DNA of 64,000 bases from Collinsella aerofaciens (GCF_015555045.1 NZ_JADNJQ010000006.1:1-64000); one strand, 5' to 3'; counted from the first letter of the stretch, positions 9,181 to 18,129 are shown. Notes: generated by a model from the sequence alone, not told the origin. Numbers and translations: made by a program.

Positions 9181-11505
9181 ATGGCTGATTCCAGCAAAAA
9201 GATGCAGATCGTGTTTGCCTCGGCCGAGTGCGCGCCGTTTGTGAAGACCGGTGGCCTGGGCGACGTGGCGGGTTCGCTGCCAGCGGCGCTTGTGCGCGCC
9301 GGCGCCGAAGTCATCGTCATGGTGCCCAAGTACGCCACCATCAAGGACGAGTACAAGGCGCAGATGGAGCACTTCTCCGACTTTTACGTGAGCCTGGGTT
9401 GGCGCAACGAGTACTGCGGGCTTGAGAAGCTCGAGCACGACGGCGTCACCTATATGTTTATCGACAACGAGCGGTACTTTGCGCGCGACTATCCGTACGG
9501 CTTCTTTGACGACGGCGAGCGTTTTGCGTTCTTCTCCAAGGCCATCACCGAGAGCCTGCAGCACCTGCCGGCCGGCTTTGAGTGCGACATCCTGCACTGC
9601 AACGACTGGCAGACGGCACTGGCGCCCGTGTTCTTGCGCGAGTTCTACCAGGGCCTGCCGCTGTACGATCGCGTCAAGACCGTCTTCTCGATCCACAACG
9701 TGGCTTTCCAGGGCCAGTTTAGCGACACCGTGATGGAGGACATCCTGGGCGTGGCGCATATTCCGGCGGCCGCCTCGCAGCTGCGTTGCGACGCCTGCAG
9801 CATTAACTACATGCTGGGCGCCCTGCGCTATGCCGACGCCATCACTACGGTGAGCCCTACCTATGCCAACGAGATCCAGACGCCCGAATTTGGTGAAGGC
9901 CTGGACGGCGTTCTGCGCGAGCGTTCGTACGCGCTGCAGGGCATTTTGAATGGCATCGACGTCGCGGGCTTTGACCCGGCGACCGACAAGCGCATTGCCG
10001 CCAACTACACCGTCGAGGACCGTTCTGGCAAGGCCGTGTGCAAGGCCAAGCTGCAGGAGGAACTGGGCCTCGAGGTTCGCGACGACCGTCCGCTCATGGT
10101 GATGGTCACGCGCCTGACGCGCCAGAAGGGCATGGATCTGGTCATGTACGCGCTCGACCGCATCCTGTCCGGCGGCGTGCAGGTGGCGGTGCTGGGCACC
10201 GGCGACCGCGACTACGAGGACGGCCTGCGCTACTTCCAGGACAAGTACCCCGGCAACATGGCCGCACGCATCGAGTTCGATCCGGCGCTGTCGCAGCGCA
10301 TGTATGCTGCTGCCGACATGTTCCTGATGCCTTCGAAGTTTGAGCCCTGCGGCCTGTCGCAGATCATCGCCATGCGCTACGGCACGCTGCCGATTGTTCG
10401 CGAGACCGGTGGCCTGAAGGACACCGTGCAGCCGTACAACGAGTTTACCGGCGAGGGCACGGGCTTCTCGTTTAGCAACTTTAACGGCGACGAGATGGGC
10501 GATGCGGTATTCCGCGCGGCGCGTCTGTTCTGGGATAACCGCGACGCCTGGAACCAGCTGGTCACGCAGGCCATGAGCCAGGACTTTAGCTGGACGCGCT
10601 CGGCCGATAAATATCTGGACCTGTACTTCTTTATGCACCCGGAGATTGAGCGCCCGGCGGCGGTTGTCGACGAGCCTGAGGCTGCACCTGATCCGGTGGC
10701 CGCAGAGGAGCCCAAGGCCGAGGAGAAGCCGGTTGAAGCTGAGCCCGCAAAGGCCGAGCCTGAGGTGAAGGCTGAGGTTGCTCCTGAGGCAGAGACCGAG
10801 GTCAAGCCCGCTGCAAAGCCCGCAGCTAAGAAGACCACGACTCGCAAGACGACGGCCAAGAAGGCTACGACAACCAAGACTGCCGCCACCAAGACCGCCG
10901 CAGCAAAGACGACTGCTGCCAAGGCAACGACCACGCGCAAGCGCACGACCGCCGCTGCTAAGAAGGCCGCAGAAGCCGAGGCTGCTCCCGAGGTAAAGGC
11001 CGAGGTCGCTGATGCCAAGCCGGCCGCCAAGGCTCCGGTAAAGACCGCTGCCAAGAAGACGACCACGACCAAGACCACGACCGCCAAGAAGGCCACGGCT
11101 ACGAAGTCGACAACGACCAAGGCCGCTGCGACGAAGGCTGCTACGAAGACCACTACGAAGGCTGCTGCAAAGCCCGCCGTCAAGGTCGAGGAGGCGGGTG
11201 CCGAGCCCAAGGCCGAGGCAAAGCCGGCCGCCAAGACCACCACGCGCAAGCGCGCTACGACGACGGCCAAAAAGGCCACGACCAAGGCCGCTGCTCCCAA
11301 GGCAGAGGCTACGGCCGAGGACAAGCCCGCAGTAAAGGCCGAGCCGGCACCGAAGGCCGCTGAGGTCAAGACCGCTCCGAAGGCTACTGCAAAGACCGAG
11401 CCCGCCAAGGAGACCCCGGTCTCCCCCGCCGCTCCGGCAGAGAAAAAGGCTCCGTCCAAGAAGACGTCCGTCCGCAAGGCCACGGCCACCCGCAAGCGCC
11501 GCTAG
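9181..11505 (+). CDS. glgA: Glycogen synthase with very long polyampholyte/histone-like tail
   Basis: GlgA (GT5) extends alpha-1,4 glucan chains from ADP-glucose. The catalytic part, about residues 1-488, has KTGGLGDVAGSLP near the N terminus (ADP-glucose binding) and EPCGLSQIIAMRYGT near residue 385. After the normal end come about 286 extra residues: first an acidic Pro/Ala/Glu stretch (~490-545), then a Lys/Thr/Ala-rich stretch of AKKTTT, TTRK and KAAA units to the C terminus. Typical bacterial GlgA stops near 480 residues. ATG 9181 has GGGAG six bases upstream. Last gene of the glg cassette, followed by a terminator. Confidence 0.95.
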   Translation: MADSSKKMQIVFASAECAPFVKTGGLGDVAGSLPAALVRAGAEVIVMVPKYATIKDEYKAQMEHFSDFYVSLGWRNEYCGLEKLEHDGVTYMFIDNERYFARDYPYGFFDDGERFAFFSKAITESLQHLPAGFECDILHCNDWQTALAPVFLREFYQGLPLYDRVKTVFSIHNVAFQGQFSDTVMEDILGVAHIPAAASQLRCDACSINYMLGALRYADAITTVSPTYANEIQTPEFGEGLDGVLRERSYALQGILNGIDVAGFDPATDKRIAANYTVEDRSGKAVCKAKLQEELGLEVRDDRPLMVMVTRLTRQKGMDLVMYALDRILSGGVQVAVLGTGDRDYEDGLRYFQDKYPGNMAARIEFDPALSQRMYAAADMFLMPSKFEPCGLSQIIAMRYGTLPIVRETGGLKDTVQPYNEFTGEGTGFSFSNFNGDEMGDAVFRAARLFWDNRDAWNQLVTQAMSQDFSWTRSADKYLDLYFFMHPEIERPAAVVDEPEAAPDPVAAEEPKAEEKPVEAEPAKAEPEVKAEVAPEAETEVKPAAKPAAKKTTTRKTTAKKATTTKTAATKTAAAKTTAAKATTTRKRTTAAAKKAAEAEAAPEVKAEVADAKPAAKAPVKTAAKKTTTTKTTTAKKATATKSTTTKAAATKAATKTTTKAAAKPAVKVEEAGAEPKAEAKPAAKTTTRKRATTTAKKATTKAAAPKAEATAEDKPAVKAEPAPKAAEVKTAPKATAKTEPAKETPVSPAAPAEKKAPSKKTSVRKATATRKRR
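10645..11505 (+). repeat. Low-complexity tail-coding repeats of glgA
   Basis: This in-frame stretch codes only Ala, Lys, Thr, Glu, Pro, Val and a few other residues in imperfect short units rich in aag-gcc, aag-acc and acc-acg codons. It explains several long spurious reading frames on the opposite strand. Repeats like this can change length by slippage. Confidence 0.75.
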
Positions 11506-11541
11506 CCCACAGACGATCCAAAACCTAATCAAACCCTATGT

Positions 11542-11572
11542 AAGGGGCGCTCCAACCGGGCGCCCCTTCTCT
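11542..11572 (+). terminator. Terminator of the glg operon
   Basis: Stem AAGGGGCGC / GCGCCCCTT (11542-11550 and 11560-11568) followed by CTCT, 36 bases after the glgA stop. The T-run is weak but position and stem strength fit. Confidence 0.65.
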
Positions 11573-11580
11573 GTAGGTAG

Positions 11581-11640
11581 TTGGTAAAACGATTTTCTAG
11601 GACAACCGTTCGCCGATGGTAAACGGATGTTGTTTATACA
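11581..11640 (+). promoter_or_regulatory. Putative operator boxes before the GH13-GH77 gene
   Basis: TTGGTAAAACGATTTT (11581-11596) and ATGGTAAAC (11616-11624) repeat the boxes found upstream of glgB. Further on, a CATGGCC/GGCCATG hairpin (11682-11699) lies in the leader. No clean -35/-10 pair was found; TATACA at 11635 and TATACT at 11660 are weak candidates. Confidence 0.4.
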
Positions 11641-11723
11641 GCGTGTGTACAACAGATATACTTACATCCTGTGCGTAAAGCCCATGGCCAGCAGGCCATG
11701 ATTCTATTGAACTGGACCGTAAT

Positions 11724-14700
11724 ATGAGATTGATACACAACAGCCGTCTGCCGCAGTTTCGCACTCCGTTTGGCGCTGTGACCACAGGAACTACCCTTTC
11801 GCTCTCCGTGATTCTGGAGGATGCCGATCCTGCGCAGGCAACGCTTACGCTGCGCACCTGGGTCGATGAGATCGGTGAGTCTCGGTATCCCATGACGCAC
11901 GAGGGCGACGGCATATTTACCGTAGAGCTTGAGTGCACCGAGCCCTGTCTCATCTGGTACAGCTTTATCTGCAATATCGAGGGCCAGCCCGAGGTTCGTC
12001 TGGGCGCACCACAGGGCCGCACCGGCGGCGAGGGCGTAACCTACGATTACGCAGAGGTGCCGTCATTCCAGGTCACCGTCTACAAGCACCGCGAAGTTCG
12101 ACCCGAGTGGTACGAGCGCGGAATGGTCTACCAGATCTTCCCCGATCGCTATGCCCGCGACGAGCACTGGCGCGAGCGCACGCTGGCCGAGGTCGAAAAA
12201 CCGCGCAACGGAATCCAGCGCCGCATGGTCGAGGACTGGAACGAGCCGCCTGTGTACGAGCGCGCCGAGGACGGCTCCATAAAGACTTGGGACTTTTACG
12301 GCGGATCGCTCAAGGGCATTCAGGAAGACCTGCCTCGCATCGCCGAGCTGGGCTTTACAGCCATCTACCTCAACCCCATTTTTGAAGCCGCGAGCAACCA
12401 CCGCTACGACACCGCCGATTACACCAAGATCGATCCGATTCTGGGCACCGAGCAGGACTTTACCGAGTTGTGCGAGGCGGCCGAGAAGCTCGGCATTTCC
12501 ATCATCCTGGACGGTGTCTTCAACCATACGGGCGACGACTCGATCTATTTTAACCGCTACGGCAACTACCCCGGCGTGGGCGCGTGGCAGAGCGAGGATT
12601 CGCCGTATCGCGATGCGTTTTATTTCCACGAGGACGGCTCGTACGACTGTTGGTGGGGCGTGGGCAATATGCCCGCCATCAATGAGAGTTCCGAACTGGT
12701 ACGCGAGCGGCTCCTGGGCAAGGACGGCGTCATTCGTAAATGGCTGCGCGCCGGCGCTCACGGCTGGCGCCTGGATGTGGCCGACGAGCTTTCCGATGAT
12801 TTCCTAGCCGAGATCAAAAAGGCCGTGCTCGCCGAGAAGCCCGACGCGCTGCTGCTCGGCGAAGTCTGGGAAGACGCCTCCAACAAGATCAGCTACGGCC
12901 ATCTGCGTCGCTATCTGCAAGGCTTCGAGCTCGACTCGGCCATGGATTACCCCTTCCGCGACATGGTCATCGGCTTTTTGATGGGCTACAAAAACGCCTA
13001 CCAAGCTGCCGAGGATATTGAGACCCTACGCGAGAATTATCCGCGCGAGGCCCTATCCTGCGCGCTCAACCTGCTGTCGAGCCACGACCGCCCACGTATC
13101 ATCTCGGTGCTCGGCGGCGGCCCCGACGAGTCGCAACTACCTGAGAGCGAGCGCAGCAAGTGGCGCCTGGACGAGAACTCCATGGGCCTGGCCAAGAGTC
13201 GTTTTTGGCTCGCGACGCTCATGCAGATGACGTTCCCGGGCGTTCCCTCAATCTATTACGGTGACGAGTACGGCTTGGAGGGTCTCACCGATCCGGGTAA
13301 TCGCCGCACCATGCCGACCAAGGAAGACCTGCACGACTTCGATACGTTCGCGATCGTCAAGAACGCATCTGCTGTGCGCCGCGCGCTGCCGTTTATGATC
13401 GACGGTGAAATCAAGGCCTTCGCGCTCAATGACGAAGTACTCGCCTATACGCGCACCGGTAAAGACGGCGAGTCCGCGACGGTTATCATCAACCGTAGCC
13501 TGCGCAATTCACATCGCGTGACGATTCCAGCGCTCGGCGAATGTACGAGCGATGTGATCAGCGGTCACGAGTGCGAGATCCACAGCGGTACGGTCACGCT
13601 CGATCTGTATCCGCTGGGCTCGTCGATCATCTATCACCATGCCGAGCAGCGCCTGCAGGAGCCGCTCGATCACGGTGCGGGTGTTGTGTGCCATATCACA
13701 TCGGTGCCGACCGACGAAGGCAAGCCCGGTACGATCGGCGCGCCCACGCGTCGTTTTATCGACCATCTGGCCGCCATGGGCATGCGCTACTGGCAGGTTC
13801 TCCCCGTCAACCCCACGGACTTCTTCCGCTCCCCTTACGCCGGTCCTTCGGCCTTTGCAGGCAATATCGACCTGCTACCCGAGAGTCACGAGGAGCTGGC
13901 CGCCGACTTTGAGACTTGGAAGGCCCGCGGCGGCGAAGATGCCGATCCGTTGTACACAGCGTTTAAACATCGCAATGCCGATTGGCTCGAGAAATACTGC
14001 GTCTATATGGCCGTCAAAAAGTACTTTGAAGGCGAGTCGCGCCACGATTGGCCGGCAGATGTCGCGCGCTACAACGAGCATCTGATCGACGACAAGCGCT
14101 TCCATAACGAGGCCGAGCTGCAGGCGTACATGCAGTACCGCTTTGACCTGGCTTGGTGCGAGCTCATGAACTATGCGCACAAGAAGGGCATCGAGGTCAT
14201 CGGCGATATTCCTATGTACGTGTCCGACGATTCGGCAGACGCGTGGAGCGAACCCGAGAACTTCTGGCTGTCCGATACCGGCAAGGCGATTGAGATTTCC
14301 GGTGCGCCGCCCGACAACTTTGCACCCGAGGGCCAGGTGTGGGGCAACCCGACGTTCCGCTGGGACCACATGAAGCAGAACGGCTATAGTTGGTGGATGG
14401 ATCGCCTGCGCCGCGCGTTCTCGCTCTACGACCGCGTGCGTCTGGATCACTTCCTGGGATTCCACAGCTATTACAGCATTCCCGCGGGCAAGGCATGCGC
14501 CGACGGCCGCTGGCTGGCGGGCCCGGGCAAGGACCTGTTCCAGACCGCCTATGACGAACTGGGTCCGCTCAACTTTATCGCTGAGGACTTGGGCTATCTG
14601 ACGCCCGGTGTTCGCGCCATGGCATCGACCTGCGGTTTCCCCGGCATGGACGTGCTGGAGTTTAGCGACTACGACGTTCGTTGCGGTGTGCATCCCACGC

Positions 14701-15020
14701 CCGGCAAGATTCTGTACACCTCGACGCACGATACGTCGACGCTGGCCGGTTGGTGCACCCGTACCTTTGCGGGCGGCGATGAACCGAGCGGTGTTGAGGT
14801 GGCGGCCAAGCTGATGAGCGACGCGCTGGCAAGCGACGCTCCCCTGGTGATGATGCCACTGCAGGATGTCCTGGGGCTTGGCGACGACGCGCGCATGAAC
14901 GTTCCGGGCGTGGCCACGGGCAACTGGACCTGGCAGGCTGACGAGGCGGACATTGCAGCCGCCGAGAACAAAACCGCACAGCTCCTGCGCAACAACCATA
15001 GATTCTGGGGCGAAGCGTGA
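11724..15020 (+). CDS. GH13 amylase/neopullulanase - GH77 4-alpha-glucanotransferase fusion
   Basis: A 1098-residue two-enzyme protein. An N-terminal starch-binding-like domain (~1-120) leads into a GH13 barrel with Asp351 (GWRLDVADE), Glu380 (LLLGEVWED) and Asp455 (LSSHDRPRI), like neopullulanase/maltogenic amylase. After about residue 650 a MalQ-type GH77 domain begins (VCHITSVPTDEGKPG), with RSPYAGPSAFAGN, Asp908 (VRLDHFLGF), Glu954 (FIAEDLGYL) and Asp1003 (STHDTSTLAG). Both active sites look complete. It should hydrolyse linear or branched maltodextrins and rearrange the products, feeding GlgP. No signal peptide, so cytosolic. Upstream ribosome site is poor. Confidence 0.92.
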   Translation: MRLIHNSRLPQFRTPFGAVTTGTTLSLSVILEDADPAQATLTLRTWVDEIGESRYPMTHEGDGIFTVELECTEPCLIWYSFICNIEGQPEVRLGAPQGRTGGEGVTYDYAEVPSFQVTVYKHREVRPEWYERGMVYQIFPDRYARDEHWRERTLAEVEKPRNGIQRRMVEDWNEPPVYERAEDGSIKTWDFYGGSLKGIQEDLPRIAELGFTAIYLNPIFEAASNHRYDTADYTKIDPILGTEQDFTELCEAAEKLGISIILDGVFNHTGDDSIYFNRYGNYPGVGAWQSEDSPYRDAFYFHEDGSYDCWWGVGNMPAINESSELVRERLLGKDGVIRKWLRAGAHGWRLDVADELSDDFLAEIKKAVLAEKPDALLLGEVWEDASNKISYGHLRRYLQGFELDSAMDYPFRDMVIGFLMGYKNAYQAAEDIETLRENYPREALSCALNLLSSHDRPRIISVLGGGPDESQLPESERSKWRLDENSMGLAKSRFWLATLMQMTFPGVPSIYYGDEYGLEGLTDPGNRRTMPTKEDLHDFDTFAIVKNASAVRRALPFMIDGEIKAFALNDEVLAYTRTGKDGESATVIINRSLRNSHRVTIPALGECTSDVISGHECEIHSGTVTLDLYPLGSSIIYHHAEQRLQEPLDHGAGVVCHITSVPTDEGKPGTIGAPTRRFIDHLAAMGMRYWQVLPVNPTDFFRSPYAGPSAFAGNIDLLPESHEELAADFETWKARGGEDADPLYTAFKHRNADWLEKYCVYMAVKKYFEGESRHDWPADVARYNEHLIDDKRFHNEAELQAYMQYRFDLAWCELMNYAHKKGIEVIGDIPMYVSDDSADAWSEPENFWLSDTGKAIEISGAPPDNFAPEGQVWGNPTFRWDHMKQNGYSWWMDRLRRAFSLYDRVRLDHFLGFHSYYSIPAGKACADGRWLAGPGKDLFQTAYDELGPLNFIAEDLGYLTPGVRAMASTCGFPGMDVLEFSDYDVRCGVHPTPGKILYTSTHDTSTLAGWCTRTFAGGDEPSGVEVAAKLMSDALASDAPLVMMPLQDVLGLGDDARMNVPGVATGNWTWQADEADIAAAENKTAQLLRNNHRFWGEA

Positions 15021-15064
15021 TAAAACCCCCGATATAGGGTACAGTTACAGACGTTTGAATTTAT

Positions 15065-15089
15065 GCGGGCAGAGTAATCTGCCCGCTTT
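15065..15089 (+). terminator. Terminator after the GH13-GH77 gene
   Basis: Stem GCGGGCAGA / TCTGCCCGC with GTAA loop, followed by TTTGTG, 45 bases after the stop codon. Confidence 0.65.
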
Positions 15090-15108
15090 GTGCTGAAAAG
15101 GAAGTATT

Positions 15109-15345
15109 ATGGCGCGCTACGATTACAAGTGCTCGAGCTGCGGCAACGTGTTTGAGGTTGAGCATCCCATGTCCGAGACTCCCGAGGTCGTGTGCCCCAG
15201 CTGCGGTGCCCCGGCGGCCAAGACGTTCTCGGCCAGCGGCATTAAATTTGAGGGCAGCGGTTTCTACAACACCGATCAACGAAGCGGCGGCTCCAGTACC
15301 AACGCCACCAGTGGCTGCTGCGCCAACTGCCCGCATAGCCGCTAG
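15109..15345 (+). CDS. FmdB-type zinc ribbon protein
   Basis: A 78-residue protein with the FmdB-family N terminus ARYDYKCSSCGNVFE and a second CPSCG knuckle near residue 30, forming a CxxC...CxxC zinc ribbon. The C-terminal half is Gly/Ser/Asn-rich with a further CCANC. This small family is often called a putative regulatory protein; the biochemical role is unknown. AAAGGAAG precedes ATG 15109. It faces rsmB convergently. Confidence 0.85.
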   Translation: MARYDYKCSSCGNVFEVEHPMSETPEVVCPSCGAPAAKTFSASGIKFEGSGFYNTDQRSGGSSTNATSGCCANCPHSR

Positions 15346-15410
15346 GAACCAAACAGCCCCGCGACCGACACCGATCGAGGGCTGCCTCTTTCTGTTGCAG
15401 GTAGCTCTAT

Positions 15411-15480
15411 GAGTTGCGGTGAAATAAGGACTGTTTGGCGGGCTTAAGCCGCTATTCAATCCCTATTTCACCGCAAATTA
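15411..15480. repeat. Dispersed inverted-repeat element, copy 1
   Basis: Arms GTTGCGGTGAAATAAGGACTG and its near-complement ending CCCTATTTCACCGCAA enclose a variable centre. The same arms occur at 31756-31823 and 62515-62585. It sits in the convergent gap between the fmdB-like gene and rsmB. No coding capacity. Confidence 0.85.
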
Positions 15481-15484
15481 GTAG

Positions 15485-16885
15485 TTAGTTGCGGACCAGC
15501 CTGGCGCAGAAGTGGCCGTCGTAGGAGTCGGCGTTTACAGGGACGCTTTGGAAGATGCCTCGATCGTTCTGGCGTACGGATACGAGCTTCTTGGCCTGAT
15601 CGAACTCGGGAAGTTGCAGAATCTGTGCATCGGAGAGCGGCGACACGCTAAAGCCGGCACCCTCGGGAGAAGCGAGAAACGCTTCCACCACCTGCGTGTT
15701 CTCCTCGTCGAAGACAGAACACGTCGCATAGATGAGCTCGCCGCCGGCAACCACGCGCGCAGCGGCCTCTTTGAGCATCGTAAGCTGCAGTTTGGGCAGC
15801 TCAACCGTCACATCCTTTTCGGTCAGACGCCACGGAATCTCGGGATGACGACGCATGGTTCCGGTGCCCGAGCACGGCGCATCGATAAAGACCGTGTCGA
15901 ACTTAACCGGCTCGCCGAGCATGGCATCAAACGATGTGAGCACCTCATCAAGCTCGCAAGCATCGCCCGAGACCGTGCGAACACCCGTAATACCCGCCTT
16001 ATGCAGGCGCGCGAGATTCTGATCACATTTACGATCATGCAGGTCAAGCGCCGTATGCTGACGTTCATAGCCCACACGCTTGGCCTGACACATCATCACA
16101 TAGGTCTTGGTGCCACGACCGGCACCAATCTCAAGGCAGCTTCCAGGGCGCGTGGCTGCCGTGGCGATAAGCTGCGCGTTGAGATCAGATGCCACCGCGG
16201 CAGCACGCTCAAACACACCCGAAGCAACGGTAACCTGGGCATCAACCGGGGCATGGCAGCCCGGGAAGACAGGCGCGACGAGCTGCGAGATATACGGATC
16301 AGGCTTAGTCGTAAAGGCGTTCTCATGCAAAGCCAGCGGCGCAGGTGCCAAGTTACCGGCAAAGTTGAGCGCACCCTCTGGCGTGTCAAACGAAGCCATA
16401 ATACGAGCGCACAGCCAACGCGGCAGACCCATCAGGCGCGACAGACGTACCAGGCGTCGCTCAGACTCATCCACATCGGATGCCGTAGCAAAGTCCTCAA
16501 CATTGTTCGCAACCTTATGCAGTACAGCATTGGCCAAGCCAGCGGCGGACTTAGCACCGCAGCGAACCAGCTCAACACCCTGACTTACGGCGACGCGGCC
16601 AGGCGTATGCAGATAGAGCATCTCGAAGGCCGAGATACGAAGCGCCATGCGAACACGCGGCGCAACCTTTTTAGGCTTATCGAGAAACTGGTCGAGCAGC
16701 TCGTCCAAAATACCCTGCGTGGCGGCCACACCAAGCGCCAAGCGGGCGGCAAAAGCGGAATCGCGCTGATCAATAGCCTTGGCCGATGCGCGAGAGGACA
16801 GCACGTCGCGCGCATACATGCCGCGGCGATCGGCCTCCATCAGCACATCGAGCGCAAGCTTACGCGCGGGAGACAACTTGCTCAT
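15485..16885 (-). CDS. rsmB: 16S rRNA cytosine-5 methyltransferase RsmB/Sun family
   Basis: A 466-residue SAM-dependent rRNA m5C methyltransferase. A NusB-like RNA-binding domain (~1-140) is followed by the RsmB/NOP catalytic domain with the SAM motif LEIGAGRGTKTY, DAPCSGTGTMRRHPEIPW (release Cys) and YATCSVFDEEN (nucleophile Cys). The start ATG 16885 overlaps the fmt stop in an ATGA, so an earlier in-frame start at 16933 is rejected. It belongs to the usual fmt-rsmB pair. Confidence 0.93.
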   Translation of the reverse strand: MSKLSPARKLALDVLMEADRRGMYARDVLSSRASAKAIDQRDSAFAARLALGVAATQGILDELLDQFLDKPKKVAPRVRMALRISAFEMLYLHTPGRVAVSQGVELVRCGAKSAAGLANAVLHKVANNVEDFATASDVDESERRLVRLSRLMGLPRWLCARIMASFDTPEGALNFAGNLAPAPLALHENAFTTKPDPYISQLVAPVFPGCHAPVDAQVTVASGVFERAAAVASDLNAQLIATAATRPGSCLEIGAGRGTKTYVMMCQAKRVGYERQHTALDLHDRKCDQNLARLHKAGITGVRTVSGDACELDEVLTSFDAMLGEPVKFDTVFIDAPCSGTGTMRRHPEIPWRLTEKDVTVELPKLQLTMLKEAAARVVAGGELIYATCSVFDEENTQVVEAFLASPEGAGFSVSPLSDAQILQLPEFDQAKKLVSVRQNDRGIFQSVPVNADSYDGHFCARLVRN

Positions 16886-17802
16886 GACAAAACACCCCAG
16901 ATAAGATCGGCGCCCTGCAGGCCAGCAGCCCAAGCAGAAGCGGCCATAGCACGCTTGCCATCAGGCTTAACCTCGAGCAGCTCAACCGAACCATCGTTAA
17001 GACCCAGGTAAACACGCTTGGCCTTAACGAGAACCTGATCCTCGCCAAGCGACACATCAGCCGGCGCAGCATCGAGCACGCGCACGGTCTTGCCGGCAAT
17101 CACGCAACGAGCAGGCGCGGTATCGGACGAGGCCAGCACATGACGCACGCAATCAAGCGCCGTCATTTGCGGATCCAGACGCATCTCCTTCTTGGAAATC
17201 TTGGCAGCATGGGTAACGAGTGCCTCATCCTGCTCAGTCCACACGGCGGTGCCATCGGCAACAGAAAGAAGCGTATCGGCAAGCAGTTTGCCGCCAAGCT
17301 CACCAAGCTCCATGGTCAGCGCCTCAGCATGCTTACCGGCAACCGAGGTCGAGGCCTGTGCGCAATAAGCGCCGGTATCCACGCCATGCCCAATACGCAT
17401 AATGGAAACGCCAGCAACCTCATCACCAGCGAGAATCGCACGCTGAATAGGAGCAGCCCCTCGCCAACGAGGCAGCAAGGACGCATGAACATTCACAATG
17501 CCAAGCGGCGCCATATTCAAGACCTCATCAGGCAAAATACAACCATAGGCAGCCACGCAGAAAATGTCAGCCTGGGCAGCCTGGAGCGCCTCAACAACCT
17601 CGGCCGTCATACGATTAGCTTCAACAACCGGCAACCCCAGCTCAAGCGCCTTAGCCTTAACAGGAGAAGGCTCAAGCTTCTTACCACGCCCACGAACAGC
17701 ATCAGGACGAGTAACAACAAGCGCAATCTCATTCCCAGCCGCAACAAGCGAAGTCAACGAAGGCACAGCAAAATCAGGCGTACCCATAAACACAATACGC
17801 AT
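16882..17802 (-). CDS. fmt: Methionyl-tRNA formyltransferase
   Basis: This 306-residue enzyme formylates initiator Met-tRNA from 10-formyl-THF. The Rossmann-like N terminus (MRIVFMGTPDFAVPSL) and the catalytic NVHASLLPRWRGAAPIQRAI segment, containing the conserved Asn/His pair, are intact; the C-terminal OB-like domain follows. It overlaps rsmB by four bases. A terminator upstream separates it from def, although all three genes are in the usual neighbourhood. Confidence 0.96.
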   Translation of the reverse strand: MRIVFMGTPDFAVPSLTSLVAAGNEIALVVTRPDAVRGRGKKLEPSPVKAKALELGLPVVEANRMTAEVVEALQAAQADIFCVAAYGCILPDEVLNMAPLGIVNVHASLLPRWRGAAPIQRAILAGDEVAGVSIMRIGHGVDTGAYCAQASTSVAGKHAEALTMELGELGGKLLADTLLSVADGTAVWTEQDEALVTHAAKISKKEMRLDPQMTALDCVRHVLASSDTAPARCVIAGKTVRVLDAAPADVSLGEDQVLVKAKRVYLGLNDGSVELLEVKPDGKRAMAASAWAAGLQGADLIWGVLS

Positions 17803-17859
17803 AAAGGACGTCTCCCCTCAACCAAAGCCGAGACGGCTACAAATAACAGCGGAAAGCCA

Positions 17860-17889
17860 AGTACCCAGCCCATCCGCAAGAACAGTCAA
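17860..17889 (-). promoter_or_regulatory. Weak promoter candidate for fmt-rsmB
   Basis: On the minus strand TTGACT (17884-17889) lies 18 bases before GGTACT (17860-17865), about 58 bases ahead of the fmt start and after the def terminator. The -10 matches consensus poorly. Confidence 0.3.
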
Positions 17890-17910
17890 CAAGAACAAAT
17901 ATACCCAAAA

Positions 17911-17943
17911 CCAAAAAAAAGAGCCGCAATAAAAGCAGCTCTT
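17911..17943 (-). terminator. Terminator of the priA-def unit
   Basis: On the minus strand an AAGAGC / GCTCTT based stem (17919-17943) is followed by eight T residues. It lies between def and fmt and ends transcription coming from def. Confidence 0.75.
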
Positions 17944-18019
17944 CCAACAAAGCAATTATCAGAGAAGACGCCCCTCCCTGACCCAACGGCACCCGGGCGA
18001 ACCGAGCCAGAACAACGCA

Positions 18020-18121
18020 GTCCCCGGTGCTGAGCGCCCACATATCGTCCCGCGCGCAGTTTCGCAGCGCAGCGAGAATGTTTGAGCACGGGATGATATG
18101 TGGGCGCTCAGCACCGGGGAC
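18020..18121. repeat. Long palindromic element with 27-bp arms
   Basis: A perfect 27-bp inverted repeat (18020-18046 and 18095-18121, starting GTCCCCGGTGCTGAGC) extends inward through one mismatch by five more pairs. The ~36-base centre (18053-18088) contains GCAGTTTCGCAGCGCAGCG and differs from the core of the elements at 24.6 and 62.3 kb. It lies between def and its terminator, so it is probably transcribed. Confidence 0.9.
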
Positions 18122-18129
18122 GGTGGGAC

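Noticed and set aside
9151-11532. A 793-codon minus-strand frame opposite glgA
   Set aside because: It mirrors the Lys/Ala/Thr repeats and reads as Gly/Leu/Arg/Ser low complexity; no start signal or family.
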